From Flavobacterium anhuiense (GTDB lineage: Bacteria > Bacteroidota > Bacteroidia > Flavobacteriales > Flavobacteriaceae), in assembly GCF_900101855.1 (NCBI RefSeq), contig NZ_FMVC01000007.1, forward strand, positions 266,345-330,344: a DNA stretch of 64,000 nucleotides, given 5' to 3'. The position numbers and the translations under genes are program-made. Below the pieces are notes generated by a model. The model worked only from the letters and a program-made list of their open reading frames with translations, ran no database searches and was not told the origin of the DNA. The number at the start of each line of letters is the position of its first letter. Position 1 is the first letter of the stretch. This document shows, in pieces, positions 25,968 to 34,302 of the stretch.

Positions 25968-26780
25968 ATGGATTCAATATTTAATTTAAAAGGAAAAATT
26001 GCATTAATAACAGGCGGCGCTGGTGTTCTGGGAAGCCGATTTGCAAATGTTTTGGCGCAGCAAGGCGTTGTTGTCGGAATCGTTTCGCAATCATTAGAAA
26101 AAGCTGAAAACACAGTAAAAGCAATCGAAGCAAACGGCGGACAAGCATTTGCTGTTCAAGCAAATGTTTTAAACAAAGAAGAACTAGAAAAAGTAAAAGA
26201 CTTAATTGTTGAAAAATACAGCCGCTTAGATATTTTAATCAATGCAGCTGGAGGTAATATGCCGGGCGCAACAATTCAGCCAGATCAAGCAATTTATGAT
26301 ATGAAAAGCGATGATTTACAAAAAGTTATAGATTTGAATATTATTGGAACTATGCTTCCAACTCAGGTCTTTGCTGAGCTTTTCGCTAAACAGAAATCAG
26401 GAAATATCATCAACATTTCATCTGCTTCAGCGCAAAGACCTTTAACAAGAGTTGTGGGTTATTCTGCTTCAAAAGCGGCAATCGACAATTTCACACAATG
26501 GATGGCGGTCGAATTGGCTCAAAAATATGGCGAAGGACTTCGTGTAAATGCTATTTCTCCAGGTTTTTTTATTGGCGAACAAAATCGCGCTTTATTGTTA
26601 ACTCCAGAAGGAAAACTAACGCCAAGAGGCGAAAAAATCATCGATCATACGCCAATGGGAAGATTTGGAACTCCAGAAGATATTGACGGTGCTCTTTTAT
26701 TTTTATGCAGTGACATGTCTAAATTCGTAACGGGAACTATCTTAAAAGTTGATGGCGGATTTGCCGCAACGAGCATTTAA
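25968..26780 (+). CDS. SDR-family oxidoreductase, probable D-mannonate/fructuronate oxidoreductase
   Basis: This 270-residue short-chain dehydrogenase has the NAD(P)-binding motif TGGAGVLG (about 15-22), the structural motif INAAGG (about 90-95) and the catalytic Ser/Tyr/Lys (ISSASAQ, about 146; YSASK, about 164-168). The C-terminus GTILKVDGGFAATSI is typical. Between a mannonate dehydratase gene and a KDG/KDPG aldolase gene, the likely reaction is fructuronate to mannonate with NADH, the step done by UxuB, which belongs to a different family. Gluconate-type 5-dehydrogenase activity is an alternative. It starts 133 bases after the aldolase gene and ends 30 bases before uxuA. Confidence 0.83.
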   Translation: MDSIFNLKGKIALITGGAGVLGSRFANVLAQQGVVVGIVSQSLEKAENTVKAIEANGGQAFAVQANVLNKEELEKVKDLIVEKYSRLDILINAAGGNMPGATIQPDQAIYDMKSDDLQKVIDLNIIGTMLPTQVFAELFAKQKSGNIINISSASAQRPLTRVVGYSASKAAIDNFTQWMAVELAQKYGEGLRVNAISPGFFIGEQNRALLLTPEGKLTPRGEKIIDHTPMGRFGTPEDIDGALLFLCSDMSKFVTGTILKVDGGFAATSI

Positions 26781-26810
26781 AAACTAACTCACAAAACAAC
26801 ATAATACAAA

Positions 26811-27995
26811 ATGGAACAAACATTAAGATGGTTCGGACCAAATGACCCTGTTTCTTTACAAGACATCAAACAAACTGGCGCAACTGGAATTGTAACGGCT
26901 TTACATCATATTCCAAACGGAGAAGTTTGGAGCGTCGATGAAATTATTAAACGAAAAGTTGAAATCGAACATGAAGATGGAGACCCTAAAAAAGGCCCTT
27001 CTGGTTTGACTTGGTCGGTTGTAGAAAGTATTCCGGTTCACGAAGACATTAAAAAGCAGACTGGAAATTATTTGCAATACATTGAAAATTATAAAGAAAG
27101 CATCAGAAATTTAGCTTTATGCGGCATCAAATGCGTTTGCTACAACTTTATGCCGGTTTTAGACTGGTCAAGAACAGATCTTTCTTATACGGTTGAAGAC
27201 GGTTCAAAAGCTTTACGTTTTGATATCAATGCTTTTGCTGCTTTTGAATTGTTTATTTTAAGAAGGCCAGGCGCAGAAAACGAATATTCTGAAGAGCAGA
27301 AACAAAAAGCAAAAAGCTATTTTGAAGCCATGACTCCAGAAGATAAAGTAAAATTGCAGCAAAATATTTTAGCGGGACTTCCAGGAGCTGAAGAAGCTTA
27401 TACAGTTGAAGATTTCTTGGTAACCTTAAGTGCTTACAATCATATTGATAGACAGGCTTTAAAAAATAATCTGTTTCACTTTTTAAAAGAAATTATTCCC
27501 GTTGCTGAAAGTAAAGGCGTATTGATGGCGATTCACCCAGATGATCCTCCTTACCCAATCTTAGGCTTGCCAAGAGTCGTAAGTACAGAAGAAGATTTGA
27601 TTGAGTTAATGAATGCTGCTCCTTCTAAATCAAACGGATTTACAATGTGTACAGGTTCTTACGGTGTTCGCGCTGATAATGACTTGCCTGGAATGGTAAG
27701 ACGTCATGGCGATAAAATGAATTTTATTCACTTAAGAAGCACACAGCGCGACGAAGAAGGGAGTTTCTACGAAGCAAACCATCTCGAAGGCGACGTTGAC
27801 ATGTACGAAGTTGTAAAAGCAATTTTGGAAGTAGAGAAAAGAAACAACAGCACTTTGCCAATGCGTCCAGATCACGGACACCAAATGCTGGATGATTTAA
27901 AGAAAAAAACAAATCCGGGTTATTCTGCGATTGGGCGTTTAAGAGGCTTGGCAGAATTGCGCGGACTTGAAATAGGGATTAAACGATCTTTATAA
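26811..27995 (+). CDS. uxuA: Mannonate dehydratase
   Basis: This 394-residue enzyme dehydrates D-mannonate to 2-keto-3-deoxygluconate in glucuronate catabolism. Family features are the opening [32 protein letters not shown] (about 116-127), the metal/substrate motif [20 protein letters not shown] (about 241-260), [13 protein letters not shown] (about 280) and [10 protein letters not shown] (about 305). Length is normal for UxuA. It is last in the LacI-controlled operon and is followed after 5 bases by a nested repeat. Confidence 0.96.
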   Translation: MEQTLRWFGPNDPVSLQDIKQTGATGIVTALHHIPNGEVWSVDEIIKRKVEIEHEDGDPKKGPSGLTWSVVESIPVHEDIKKQTGNYLQYIENYKESIRNLALCGIKCVCYNFMPVLDWSRTDLSYTVEDGSKALRFDINAFAAFELFILRRPGAENEYSEEQKQKAKSYFEAMTPEDKVKLQQNILAGLPGAEEAYTVEDFLVTLSAYNHIDRQALKNNLFHFLKEIIPVAESKGVLMAIHPDDPPYPILGLPRVVSTEEDLIELMNAAPSKSNGFTMCTGSYGVRADNDLPGMVRRHGDKMNFIHLRSTQRDEEGSFYEANHLEGDVDMYEVVKAILEVEKRNNSTLPMRPDHGHQMLDDLKKKTNPGYSAIGRLRGLAELRGLEIGIKRSL

Positions 27996-28000
27996 TTTTG

Positions 28001-28205
28001 TTTGCCACGAAGGCGCTAAGGCGGGAAGTTTTTAAGTTCTGTTTGTCATCCTGACGAAGGAAGGATCACACTAGAAGCTCGACAAAGATTTTCGATTCTC
28101 TTTGAGGAATTTCTTGTGTGATCCTTCCTTCGTCAGGATGACAAAAAAAAACAGTAAATCTTCAAGCAAAAAAACTTCGTGCTTTAGCGCCTTAGCGGCA
28201 AAAAC
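28001..28205. repeat. Nested double palindrome after uxuA
   Basis: The inner element is a perfect 30-bp inverted repeat: left arm 28042-28071 (TTTGTCATCCTGACGAAGGA and on), right arm 28116-28145, around a 44-bp centre. It sits inside an outer imperfect palindrome: left arm 28001-28033 (TTTGCCACGAAGGCGCTAAG and on), right arm 28168-28205 (AGCGCCTTAGCGGCAAAA at its end). The left arm of the inner element recurs near 51236-51258. The arrangement looks like one element inserted into another. Confidence 0.85.
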
Positions 28206-28239
28206 AAAAAAACTAACTAACCACAAAAACCACAAAACC

Positions 28240-29868
28240 ATGATTCGCCAAGCCATTCTTTTATCCTGTGGCTTTTTTATAAACACTTTACTGGCGCAGG
28301 AAATACCCAAAATTCTTACTTCAAAAACCAATTATCTGCCTGATTTTAGTTACGCAGGATATCGTTTTGGCGAAAGTCCCATTCCTCAAACTAATGGAAA
28401 AATCATTAACGCAACAGATTTTGGTGTAAAAGCCAATGACAATTTAGACGATTCAAAAGCACTTTTAAAAGCTTTTAAAGCTGCCAATGCTATTGAGGGA
28501 AATGTAATCGTACAATTGCCAGCAGGACGTATTATTTTAAGTGAAATTCTCTACATCGAACGAAGCAATTTTGTACTTCGAGGCGCTGGTTCTGCTGAAA
28601 ACGGATCTGAAATCTATTGTCCAAGACCGATGATGTATCTTAAAGATTCTGATGTTTTGGCTGAACTTCGCGAATACTTGACCACATTTGACAAAAGACA
28701 GCGAGAGCCAGAAAATAATATTGATCTTCCTTTTTCGCAATATGCGTGGTCTGGAGGTTTTATATGGACTCAGGTTCCGGGTGAGCGTGTAAAATCATAT
28801 TTAGATAAATACGAACCAGAATCTAATCCGTTGGCTAAAGTCAGTTCGGGAAAAATGGGCGAACATATTATTACGGTTTCTGATGTAAAAGGATTGAAAG
28901 TTGGCGATGTTGTCGAATTGCAATTGTTCAATAAGGATGGCGAAAACGGCGAAATCATCAAGGATTTGTATCAAGGCGCTAAAGTAAAACCAGGTTCGCA
29001 CCACTGGAAATTTCCAAAGCTTCCTATTGTAAGGCAGCAGGTTGAAATCGCTAAAATCTCTGGTTCTAAAATCACTTTAAAAACACCTTTAACTATTTCG
29101 ATAAAACCGAGTTATCAAGCGCAATTGGTTGAATGGAAACATTTAAATGAAGTAGGAATTGAACAGCTTCGTTTTACGTTCCCTGACATTCCGAGGGTGG
29201 CGCATCATGTAGAACCCGGAAATAATGGGATTTTCTTAACCCGATTATTCAATTCATGGGTGAAAGATGTTAAAATTACCAATGCTGACAGCGGAATTTT
29301 AGCCGAAGAAGTTTCTAACGTAACCATTCAAGATGTTACAACCGATGGACTGCATTTGGCGCATTATACAGTAACTTTAGGCGGCGTACATAATGTTTTG
29401 GTTAAAAATCTAAAGATCTACAATTCAGCGGTTCATCCTTTAAGTTTCAACACTTTTGCGACTAAAAATGTGTATCAAAACTGCGAAATATTTACAGATC
29501 CTGTTTTAGATCAGCATTCAGGAGCTAATCATCAAAATTTGTTTGACAATATCACGGTTCATCTAAAAGCCGATAAAAATAATAGTTATTCTTTATTTGG
29601 AGGCGGCGGCGCTGATTATTGGAAACCTTCTCACGGGCCTTTCAGCACTTTTTGGAATTTAAACATACAGGTTGAAAATACAGATCAATCAAAACCGGTT
29701 TTACTGTACGGAATGAAAGACGGCGCTTTAGCCAGAATCATTGGCGTTCATGGAAACACGAAATTTGAAATTAAATATGGCATCGATCCATATATTGAAT
29801 TTTTAAACGTCCCTATTGAGAAGATTCCTTCTTTGTACGATTATCAATTAAAAAAGCGATTGAAATAA
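28240..29868 (+). CDS. Secreted right-handed beta-helix protein, probable polysaccharide lyase or hydrolase
   Basis: The 542-residue protein starts at the ATG at 28240, which gives a signal peptide (MIRQAILLSCGFFINTLLAQ); an upstream extension would be translated repeat DNA. The mature protein opens with a pectate-lyase-3-like segment (NATDFGVKANDNLDDSKALL, about 50-70) and then many beta-helix rungs (ITNADSGILAEEVSNVTI, VTLGGVHNVLVKNLKIYNS). HQNLFDNITVH and the conserved NHxN/HSG residues around 425-435 could be catalytic, but I cannot assign a family. It lies between the mannonate operon and the hybrid sensor of a GH88-containing PUL, so cleavage of a uronic-acid polymer is plausible (inference). 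Confidence 0.75.
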   Translation: MIRQAILLSCGFFINTLLAQEIPKILTSKTNYLPDFSYAGYRFGESPIPQTNGKIINATDFGVKANDNLDDSKALLKAFKAANAIEGNVIVQLPAGRIILSEILYIERSNFVLRGAGSAENGSEIYCPRPMMYLKDSDVLAELREYLTTFDKRQREPENNIDLPFSQYAWSGGFIWTQVPGERVKSYLDKYEPESNPLAKVSSGKMGEHIITVSDVKGLKVGDVVELQLFNKDGENGEIIKDLYQGAKVKPGSHHWKFPKLPIVRQQVEIAKISGSKITLKTPLTISIKPSYQAQLVEWKHLNEVGIEQLRFTFPDIPRVAHHVEPGNNGIFLTRLFNSWVKDVKITNADSGILAEEVSNVTIQDVTTDGLHLAHYTVTLGGVHNVLVKNLKIYNSAVHPLSFNTFATKNVYQNCEIFTDPVLDQHSGANHQNLFDNITVHLKADKNNSYSLFGGGGADYWKPSHGPFSTFWNLNIQVENTDQSKPVLLYGMKDGALARIIGVHGNTKFEIKYGIDPYIEFLNVPIEKIPSLYDYQLKKRLK

Positions 29869-29878
29869 AGTTCTTTTT

Positions 29879-29968
29879 TAATCTCGCAAAGTCGCTAAGA
29901 CGCAAAGAGAAAATTAAAAAAAAACTTGAAAAAAGAAAACTTTGCGACTCTGCGACTTTGCGAGAAAC
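29879..29968. repeat. GCAAAG/GACTTTGCG-word palindrome
   Basis: The left arm TTAATCTCGCAAAGTCGCTA continues to 29910; the right arm, ACTTTGCGACTCTGCGACTT and on to 29968, is its inverted, slightly changed copy. The loop is A-rich. It begins about 11 bases after the beta-helix gene stop and ends 27 bases before the hybrid sensor start. Confidence 0.8.
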
Positions 29969-29995
29969 TCAATTCACAACATAAATCTGTGCGCT

Positions 29996-32900
29996 ATGAA
30001 ACATAAAATAGCTCTTTTATTATTTGTATTTGTTTTCGGAAATATCTTTTCCCAAAATAAATACCGTCTTAAAAATTTTTCTACTACTGACGGGCTTTCG
30101 CAGAGTTCTGTCATTGCCATTCATCAGGATAAATTTGGACAAATGTGGTTTGGTACGCGTGATGGTCTGAATAAATATGATGGAAGCCGTTTTACGATTT
30201 TTAGGAATGATGCTACAGATAAATATTCGATTAGCAACAATGATATTTTAGCTATTGAAGAAGACAACGCAGGAAAAATCTGGGTGGGAACTTATAATGG
30301 TTTAAACTGTTATGATCCTGTTTCGAACCGTTTTACGAGATATCTTCATACGAAAGCAAATCATACGATAAGCAATAACGCTGTTTGGAGCATCAGAGAA
30401 ATTGGTGGCGAAATGTGGTTTGGAACTTCAAAAGGATTAACTATTTACAATAAAAAAACAGGATTATTTACTTCTGTTTTTCATTCAGATGATGATACTT
30501 CTACTCTTCCCAGCAATAATATTCTCAGCATTTTAAAAACCAAAGAAGACCAAATCTGGATTGGAACGACAAAAGGGTTATGTAAGCTGACAAATCGAAT
30601 GAACGGAAAATTATTCTTTAAAAATTATCCGTTAAACACAACTGATTTATTAAACGTTCAATCGGTTATTGAAGACCAAGACGGCAGTTTGTGGGTGGGA
30701 ACAAAAAACAAAGGCCTTTTAAAATTCAATCCAAAAGAAAAAGCTTTTGTTTCTTTTTTGCCAGCTGAAAAATACCTCGAAATCAATACCGATATTCGAT
30801 CTTTAGTAATTGACAATCAAGGCTCTTTATGGGTTGGCGCCTATGACGGAATTTATATTCTTGGAAAAGATAAAAGCCTTCAGAAAATAAATAATAGCAA
30901 TAACAATAACGGAATCGACAAAGTGAAGTCCGTTTTTATGGATAAAAAAGGTTCAATCTGGATTGGATGTTATTACAAAGGTGTGAATCTTTGGGATGTT
31001 TCAAACGTCAATTTCTCTAATTATAATCAGAATTCGAAAAAGATTCCGATGAGTTTTGATGTGGTAAGTTCGATAATTGCCGACAAAAACCAGAATATCT
31101 ATTTTGGGACTGAAGGAGGCGGAATTACGATTTACAATAGAAATACTGAGTCTGTAAGTTACATCAACAGCAAAACTGGACAAACGAATAAAAATGATAT
31201 CAAAGCGATGTGCCTCTCTGATGATCATATTTTATGGAGTGGAACTTTTTCGAAAGGCTTATCAGCTTACAATACCATTTCTAAAAGAATTGAAGATAAC
31301 AGAATTTCTTCAGATTTAAGCGAATTACTAAAAGACAGCGGTGTTTATGCTCTTAAAACTGAAGGTTCAATTTTATGGATTGGAACTTTCGGCAAAGGCT
31401 TAATTCGGTACAACACCATAACCAAAACCTTTGGTGCTATTGGAAATGATAACACCAAACCAGTTTTCCTTACCAATAATATCCTGCGCACGATTTTAGT
31501 CGATAAGCAAAATTTTCTTTGGGTTGGAACTCAAAATGGTTTGAACCGAATTCCGCTCAAAAATTTCAATCCGCAGAAATATACGATTCAGCATTTCTTT
31601 TACGATCATTCGACTGTGTCTGGCGATGATATTCTGACTTTGTTTCAAGATTCTCAAAACAAAATTTGGGTTGGGACAAAAGCAAAAGGATTGCATTATT
31701 TTGATGGAAAAAAATTCAACCGAATCAATTTGAGATTTGGAAATACGGTTATCACTTCTATACATTCTATTTTAGAAGATGATGATAAAAACCTATGGAT
31801 TAGCACCAATCAAGGAATTATAAAATATAATACAATTAAGAAAACGGTTGTTATTTACGACCAGAAAGACGGTTTGGCGAGTAATGAATTTAATGATAAT
31901 TCGGCTTTAAAATTAAGTTCCAATCAGTTTTATTTTGGAAGTCCGTCTGGAGCAACATTTTTTGATGCCACAAAGATTTCCTTGAATAAATATGCTCCAC
32001 AGGTTTTAATTACTGATTTGAAGATTAAAAACGAAATTGTTCATGCGCACGATAAAGATGGAATTTTAGAACAAAGCATTGGTTTTACCAAAACGATTAC
32101 TTTGGATTATGACAAGGCCAATTTCTCGATCAGTTTTGCGATTCCGAATTATATTCGATCTAAAAACAATCAATACAGTTATCGTTTAACCGGTTTGGAA
32201 AACAACTGGACAACAACTAAAAACAGTGAAGCCAATTTTGCAATCCAAAATCCAGGAACATATACGTTTGAAGTGCGCGGTGCCAATAACGATGGCGTTT
32301 GGAATCAGAATCCGACAACATTGACTGTTATTGTAAATCCAGCTCCTTGGCGCAGCATTTGGGCATTTATGTTGTATGGAATTGTAATTGGTTTAGGTCT
32401 ATATGGTTTGATTTGGATTATGAAATCGAAAGCAAGATTGAAACAGAAACTCGAACTGGAATATTTGGAAACACAGCGAATTGAAGAAAACAACAAGCTG
32501 AAATTGGATTTCTTTACCAATATTTCGCATGAATTCAGAACGCCATTGACTCTGATTTTAGGACCATTACAGCAAATTCTTTCTGATTATAATGGAACTA
32601 ACGAAATGTACAAAAAGCTTCTGGTGATTGAAAGCAGCGCCAATCATTTGCTGAGTTTGATTAACCGTTTAATGGATTTCAGAAAACTAGAAAATCATCA
32701 GGTTACGCTTGAATCGGCAAACGGAAATATTGTCAAATTTACTAGAGAAATCTTTTTATCCTTTATAGAATATGCGAAAGACGGCGGTTACGATTATACA
32801 TTTGAAACCGAAAACGAAGAAATTCTGGTTTATTTTGACCGATATAAACTCGAACGTGTATTTTACAATCTGATTTCGAATGCTTTTAGATATACTCCAA

Positions 32901-34087
32901 AAGGCGGTTCGATAAATATTAAAATCAATCACGATCAGCAGAATCTTTTCATTGCAGTTGAAGATTCTGGCGTTGGAATATCAGAAGAACATATTGACAA
33001 AATTTTTGATTTATTTTTTGAAGTTCCAACACACAATCAGGTTCAGAAAAACTATAATAAAGGAACTGGAATCGGACTTTCAATCGTAAAAAACATTGTA
33101 GAACTGCATAAAGGAAAAATCGATGTTACCAATAAACCAAGTGGGGGCGTAATTTTTAAAGTGACTTTACCGCTGGGACGCGAACATCTTCTGGACAGTG
33201 AAATCATTCCTGATTTTAAAATTAGTGACGATATTGAGCAATACCAAGCGCAATTGGAACCTTCGGAAGTCATCGAACATGAAGACATCGAAGATTTAAT
33301 TGTAAATGAAGAAAAACAGACAATTTTATTGGTTGAAGATCACAAGGTTCTGAGAAAATTCATGAAAAACCTTCTGAAAAAAGATTACAATATTATTGAG
33401 GCTGAAAATGGTAAAATTGCTCTGGAAAAAGCATTAAAATTTGTTCCAAACCTGATTATCAGCGATGTCATTATGCCAGAAATGGTAGGGACTGAATTGT
33501 GTTCTAAAATAAAGGAAAACATCAAAACCAGCCATATTCCTGTTATTCTGCTGACTTCGAGATCATCTTTGGTTTACAAATTTGAAGGATTAGAAAGCGG
33601 TGCGGATGATTACATCAGTAAACCATTCAATCTAATGGAGTTTAAGCTTCGTGTTAAAAATCTCTTGAACACCACAGAACGTTTAAGAATCAAATTCTCA
33701 AGCGAGGACAGTTTTATTCCGTCAGAAATAACGGTTTCATCATTGGACGAAGAACTATTGAAAAAAGCTTTCAAAATCGTGGAAGAAAACATTTCAAACG
33801 AACAATTTGATATTCCGTTTTTTTGTTCAGAATTAGGCGTAAGCCGAACCATGCTATTTTTAAAAATCAAAGCATGGACGAATTGCACTCCAAATGAATT
33901 TATTCATGAAATAAGATTAAAACGTGCGGCTCAATTATTAGAGCAAAACAAGTTAACCGTTTCTGAAATCAGCTATAAAGTAGGCTTCAACAATCCGAAA
34001 TACTTTAGCAAATGCTTTCAGAAAAAGTACGGCGAAACGCCTTCTCAATACGCTGACAAATTTTATAAATCTTCAGCTGTACTTTAA
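29996..34087 (+). CDS. Hybrid two-component system sensor-regulator (HTCS)
   Basis: This 1363-residue protein starts at the ATG at 29996, which gives a signal peptide (KHKIALLLFVFVFGNIFSQ); codons further upstream are repeat DNA. Domains: a periplasmic two-lobed propeller of repeats with W-x-G-T cores (about 25-735), Y_Y_Y (about 735-795), a membrane helix (about 805-825), a histidine kinase with phosphoacceptor His in FFTNISHEFRTPLTL (about 844), an ATPase domain (NAFRYTPKGGSI, GTGIGLSIV), a receiver with Asp in LIISDVIMPEM (about 1155) and an AraC-type DNA-binding domain at the C-terminus. HTCS proteins bind a specific oligosaccharide in the periplasm and switch on the adjacent PUL, here susC onward. 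Confidence 0.97.
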   Translation: MKHKIALLLFVFVFGNIFSQNKYRLKNFSTTDGLSQSSVIAIHQDKFGQMWFGTRDGLNKYDGSRFTIFRNDATDKYSISNNDILAIEEDNAGKIWVGTYNGLNCYDPVSNRFTRYLHTKANHTISNNAVWSIREIGGEMWFGTSKGLTIYNKKTGLFTSVFHSDDDTSTLPSNNILSILKTKEDQIWIGTTKGLCKLTNRMNGKLFFKNYPLNTTDLLNVQSVIEDQDGSLWVGTKNKGLLKFNPKEKAFVSFLPAEKYLEINTDIRSLVIDNQGSLWVGAYDGIYILGKDKSLQKINNSNNNNGIDKVKSVFMDKKGSIWIGCYYKGVNLWDVSNVNFSNYNQNSKKIPMSFDVVSSIIADKNQNIYFGTEGGGITIYNRNTESVSYINSKTGQTNKNDIKAMCLSDDHILWSGTFSKGLSAYNTISKRIEDNRISSDLSELLKDSGVYALKTEGSILWIGTFGKGLIRYNTITKTFGAIGNDNTKPVFLTNNILRTILVDKQNFLWVGTQNGLNRIPLKNFNPQKYTIQHFFYDHSTVSGDDILTLFQDSQNKIWVGTKAKGLHYFDGKKFNRINLRFGNTVITSIHSILEDDDKNLWISTNQGIIKYNTIKKTVVIYDQKDGLASNEFNDNSALKLSSNQFYFGSPSGATFFDATKISLNKYAPQVLITDLKIKNEIVHAHDKDGILEQSIGFTKTITLDYDKANFSISFAIPNYIRSKNNQYSYRLTGLENNWTTTKNSEANFAIQNPGTYTFEVRGANNDGVWNQNPTTLTVIVNPAPWRSIWAFMLYGIVIGLGLYGLIWIMKSKARLKQKLELEYLETQRIEENNKLKLDFFTNISHEFRTPLTLILGPLQQILSDYNGTNEMYKKLLVIESSANHLLSLINRLMDFRKLENHQVTLESANGNIVKFTREIFLSFIEYAKDGGYDYTFETENEEILVYFDRYKLERVFYNLISNAFRYTPKGGSINIKINHDQQNLFIAVEDSGVGISEEHIDKIFDLFFEVPTHNQVQKNYNKGTGIGLSIVKNIVELHKGKIDVTNKPSGGVIFKVTLPLGREHLLDSEIIPDFKISDDIEQYQAQLEPSEVIEHEDIEDLIVNEEKQTILLVEDHKVLRKFMKNLLKKDYNIIEAENGKIALEKALKFVPNLIISDVIMPEMVGTELCSKIKENIKTSHIPVILLTSRSSLVYKFEGLESGADDYISKPFNLMEFKLRVKNLLNTTERLRIKFSSEDSFIPSEITVSSLDEELLKKAFKIVEENISNEQFDIPFFCSELGVSRTMLFLKIKAWTNCTPNEFIHEIRLKRAAQLLEQNKLTVSEISYKVGFNNPKYFSKCFQKKYGETPSQYADKFYKSSAVL

Positions 34088-34110
34088 AAATCATCGGTTT
34101 TAAAGGGTTT

Positions 34111-34146
34111 AAAAAGGGTATCTGTATTTTTAGATACCCTTTTTTG
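34111..34146 (+). terminator. Intrinsic terminator of the HTCS gene
   Basis: AAAAAGGGTATCT pairs with AGATACCCTTTTTT around GTATTTTT. The stem is perfect for the GGGTATCT core and runs into six T. It lies 24 bases after the HTCS stop, separating the regulator from the genes it should control. Confidence 0.85.
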
Positions 34147-34178
34147 TATTTCTATATCGTTTTCGGCTTTTACATTTG
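34143..34178 (+). promoter_or_regulatory. Candidate promoter of the HTCS-controlled PUL
   Basis: TACATTTG at 34171-34178 fits the -7 consensus TAnnTTTG exactly. The nearest upstream TTTG (34143-34146) is 24 bases away, longer than usual, and lies within the T run of the terminator. Transcription would start around 34182-34185, at the ATG of the small peptide gene. An AraC-type activator could compensate for poor -33 spacing. Confidence 0.4.
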
Positions 34179-34182
34179 CGAT

Positions 34183-34275
34183 ATGAAAATCAAAAAAACG
34201 AATTACTTAGTGCTTCAAATTTTATTTGTCATTCTCGTCATCGGAATGAGTTTATTGTTTTTCTACTTAATCTAA
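34183..34275 (+). CDS. 30-residue single-span membrane peptide
   Basis: ATG at 34183, TAA at 34273-34275. The peptide has a basic N-terminus (MKIKKTNY) followed by one uninterrupted hydrophobic stretch of about 21 residues (LVLQILFVILVIGMSLLFF) and ends YLI. It is a classic single membrane-span microprotein with the positive end inside. It lies between the HTCS terminator and susC (27 bases before it) and would be the first, nearly leaderless, gene of the PUL transcript. I do not recognise it. It could be a chance frame, but a random sequence giving positive residues followed by a pure membrane span is not common. Confidence 0.5.
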   Translation: MKIKKTNYLVLQILFVILVIGMSLLFFYLI

Positions 34276-34302
34276 CTTATTAACTCTAAAACCAAAAAAT
34301 GA

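Noticed and set aside
28102-28239. 46-codon upstream extension of the beta-helix gene
   Set aside because: It is translated from the inverted repeat at 28001-28205, and the true signal peptide begins at the ATG at 28240.
29942-29995. 18-codon upstream extension of the HTCS gene
   Set aside because: It reads through a palindrome arm and would bury the signal peptide that begins at 29996.
34299-34301. ATG four bases before the chosen susC start
   Set aside because: It is in a different frame; the ATG at 34303 opens the signal peptide and the full receptor.
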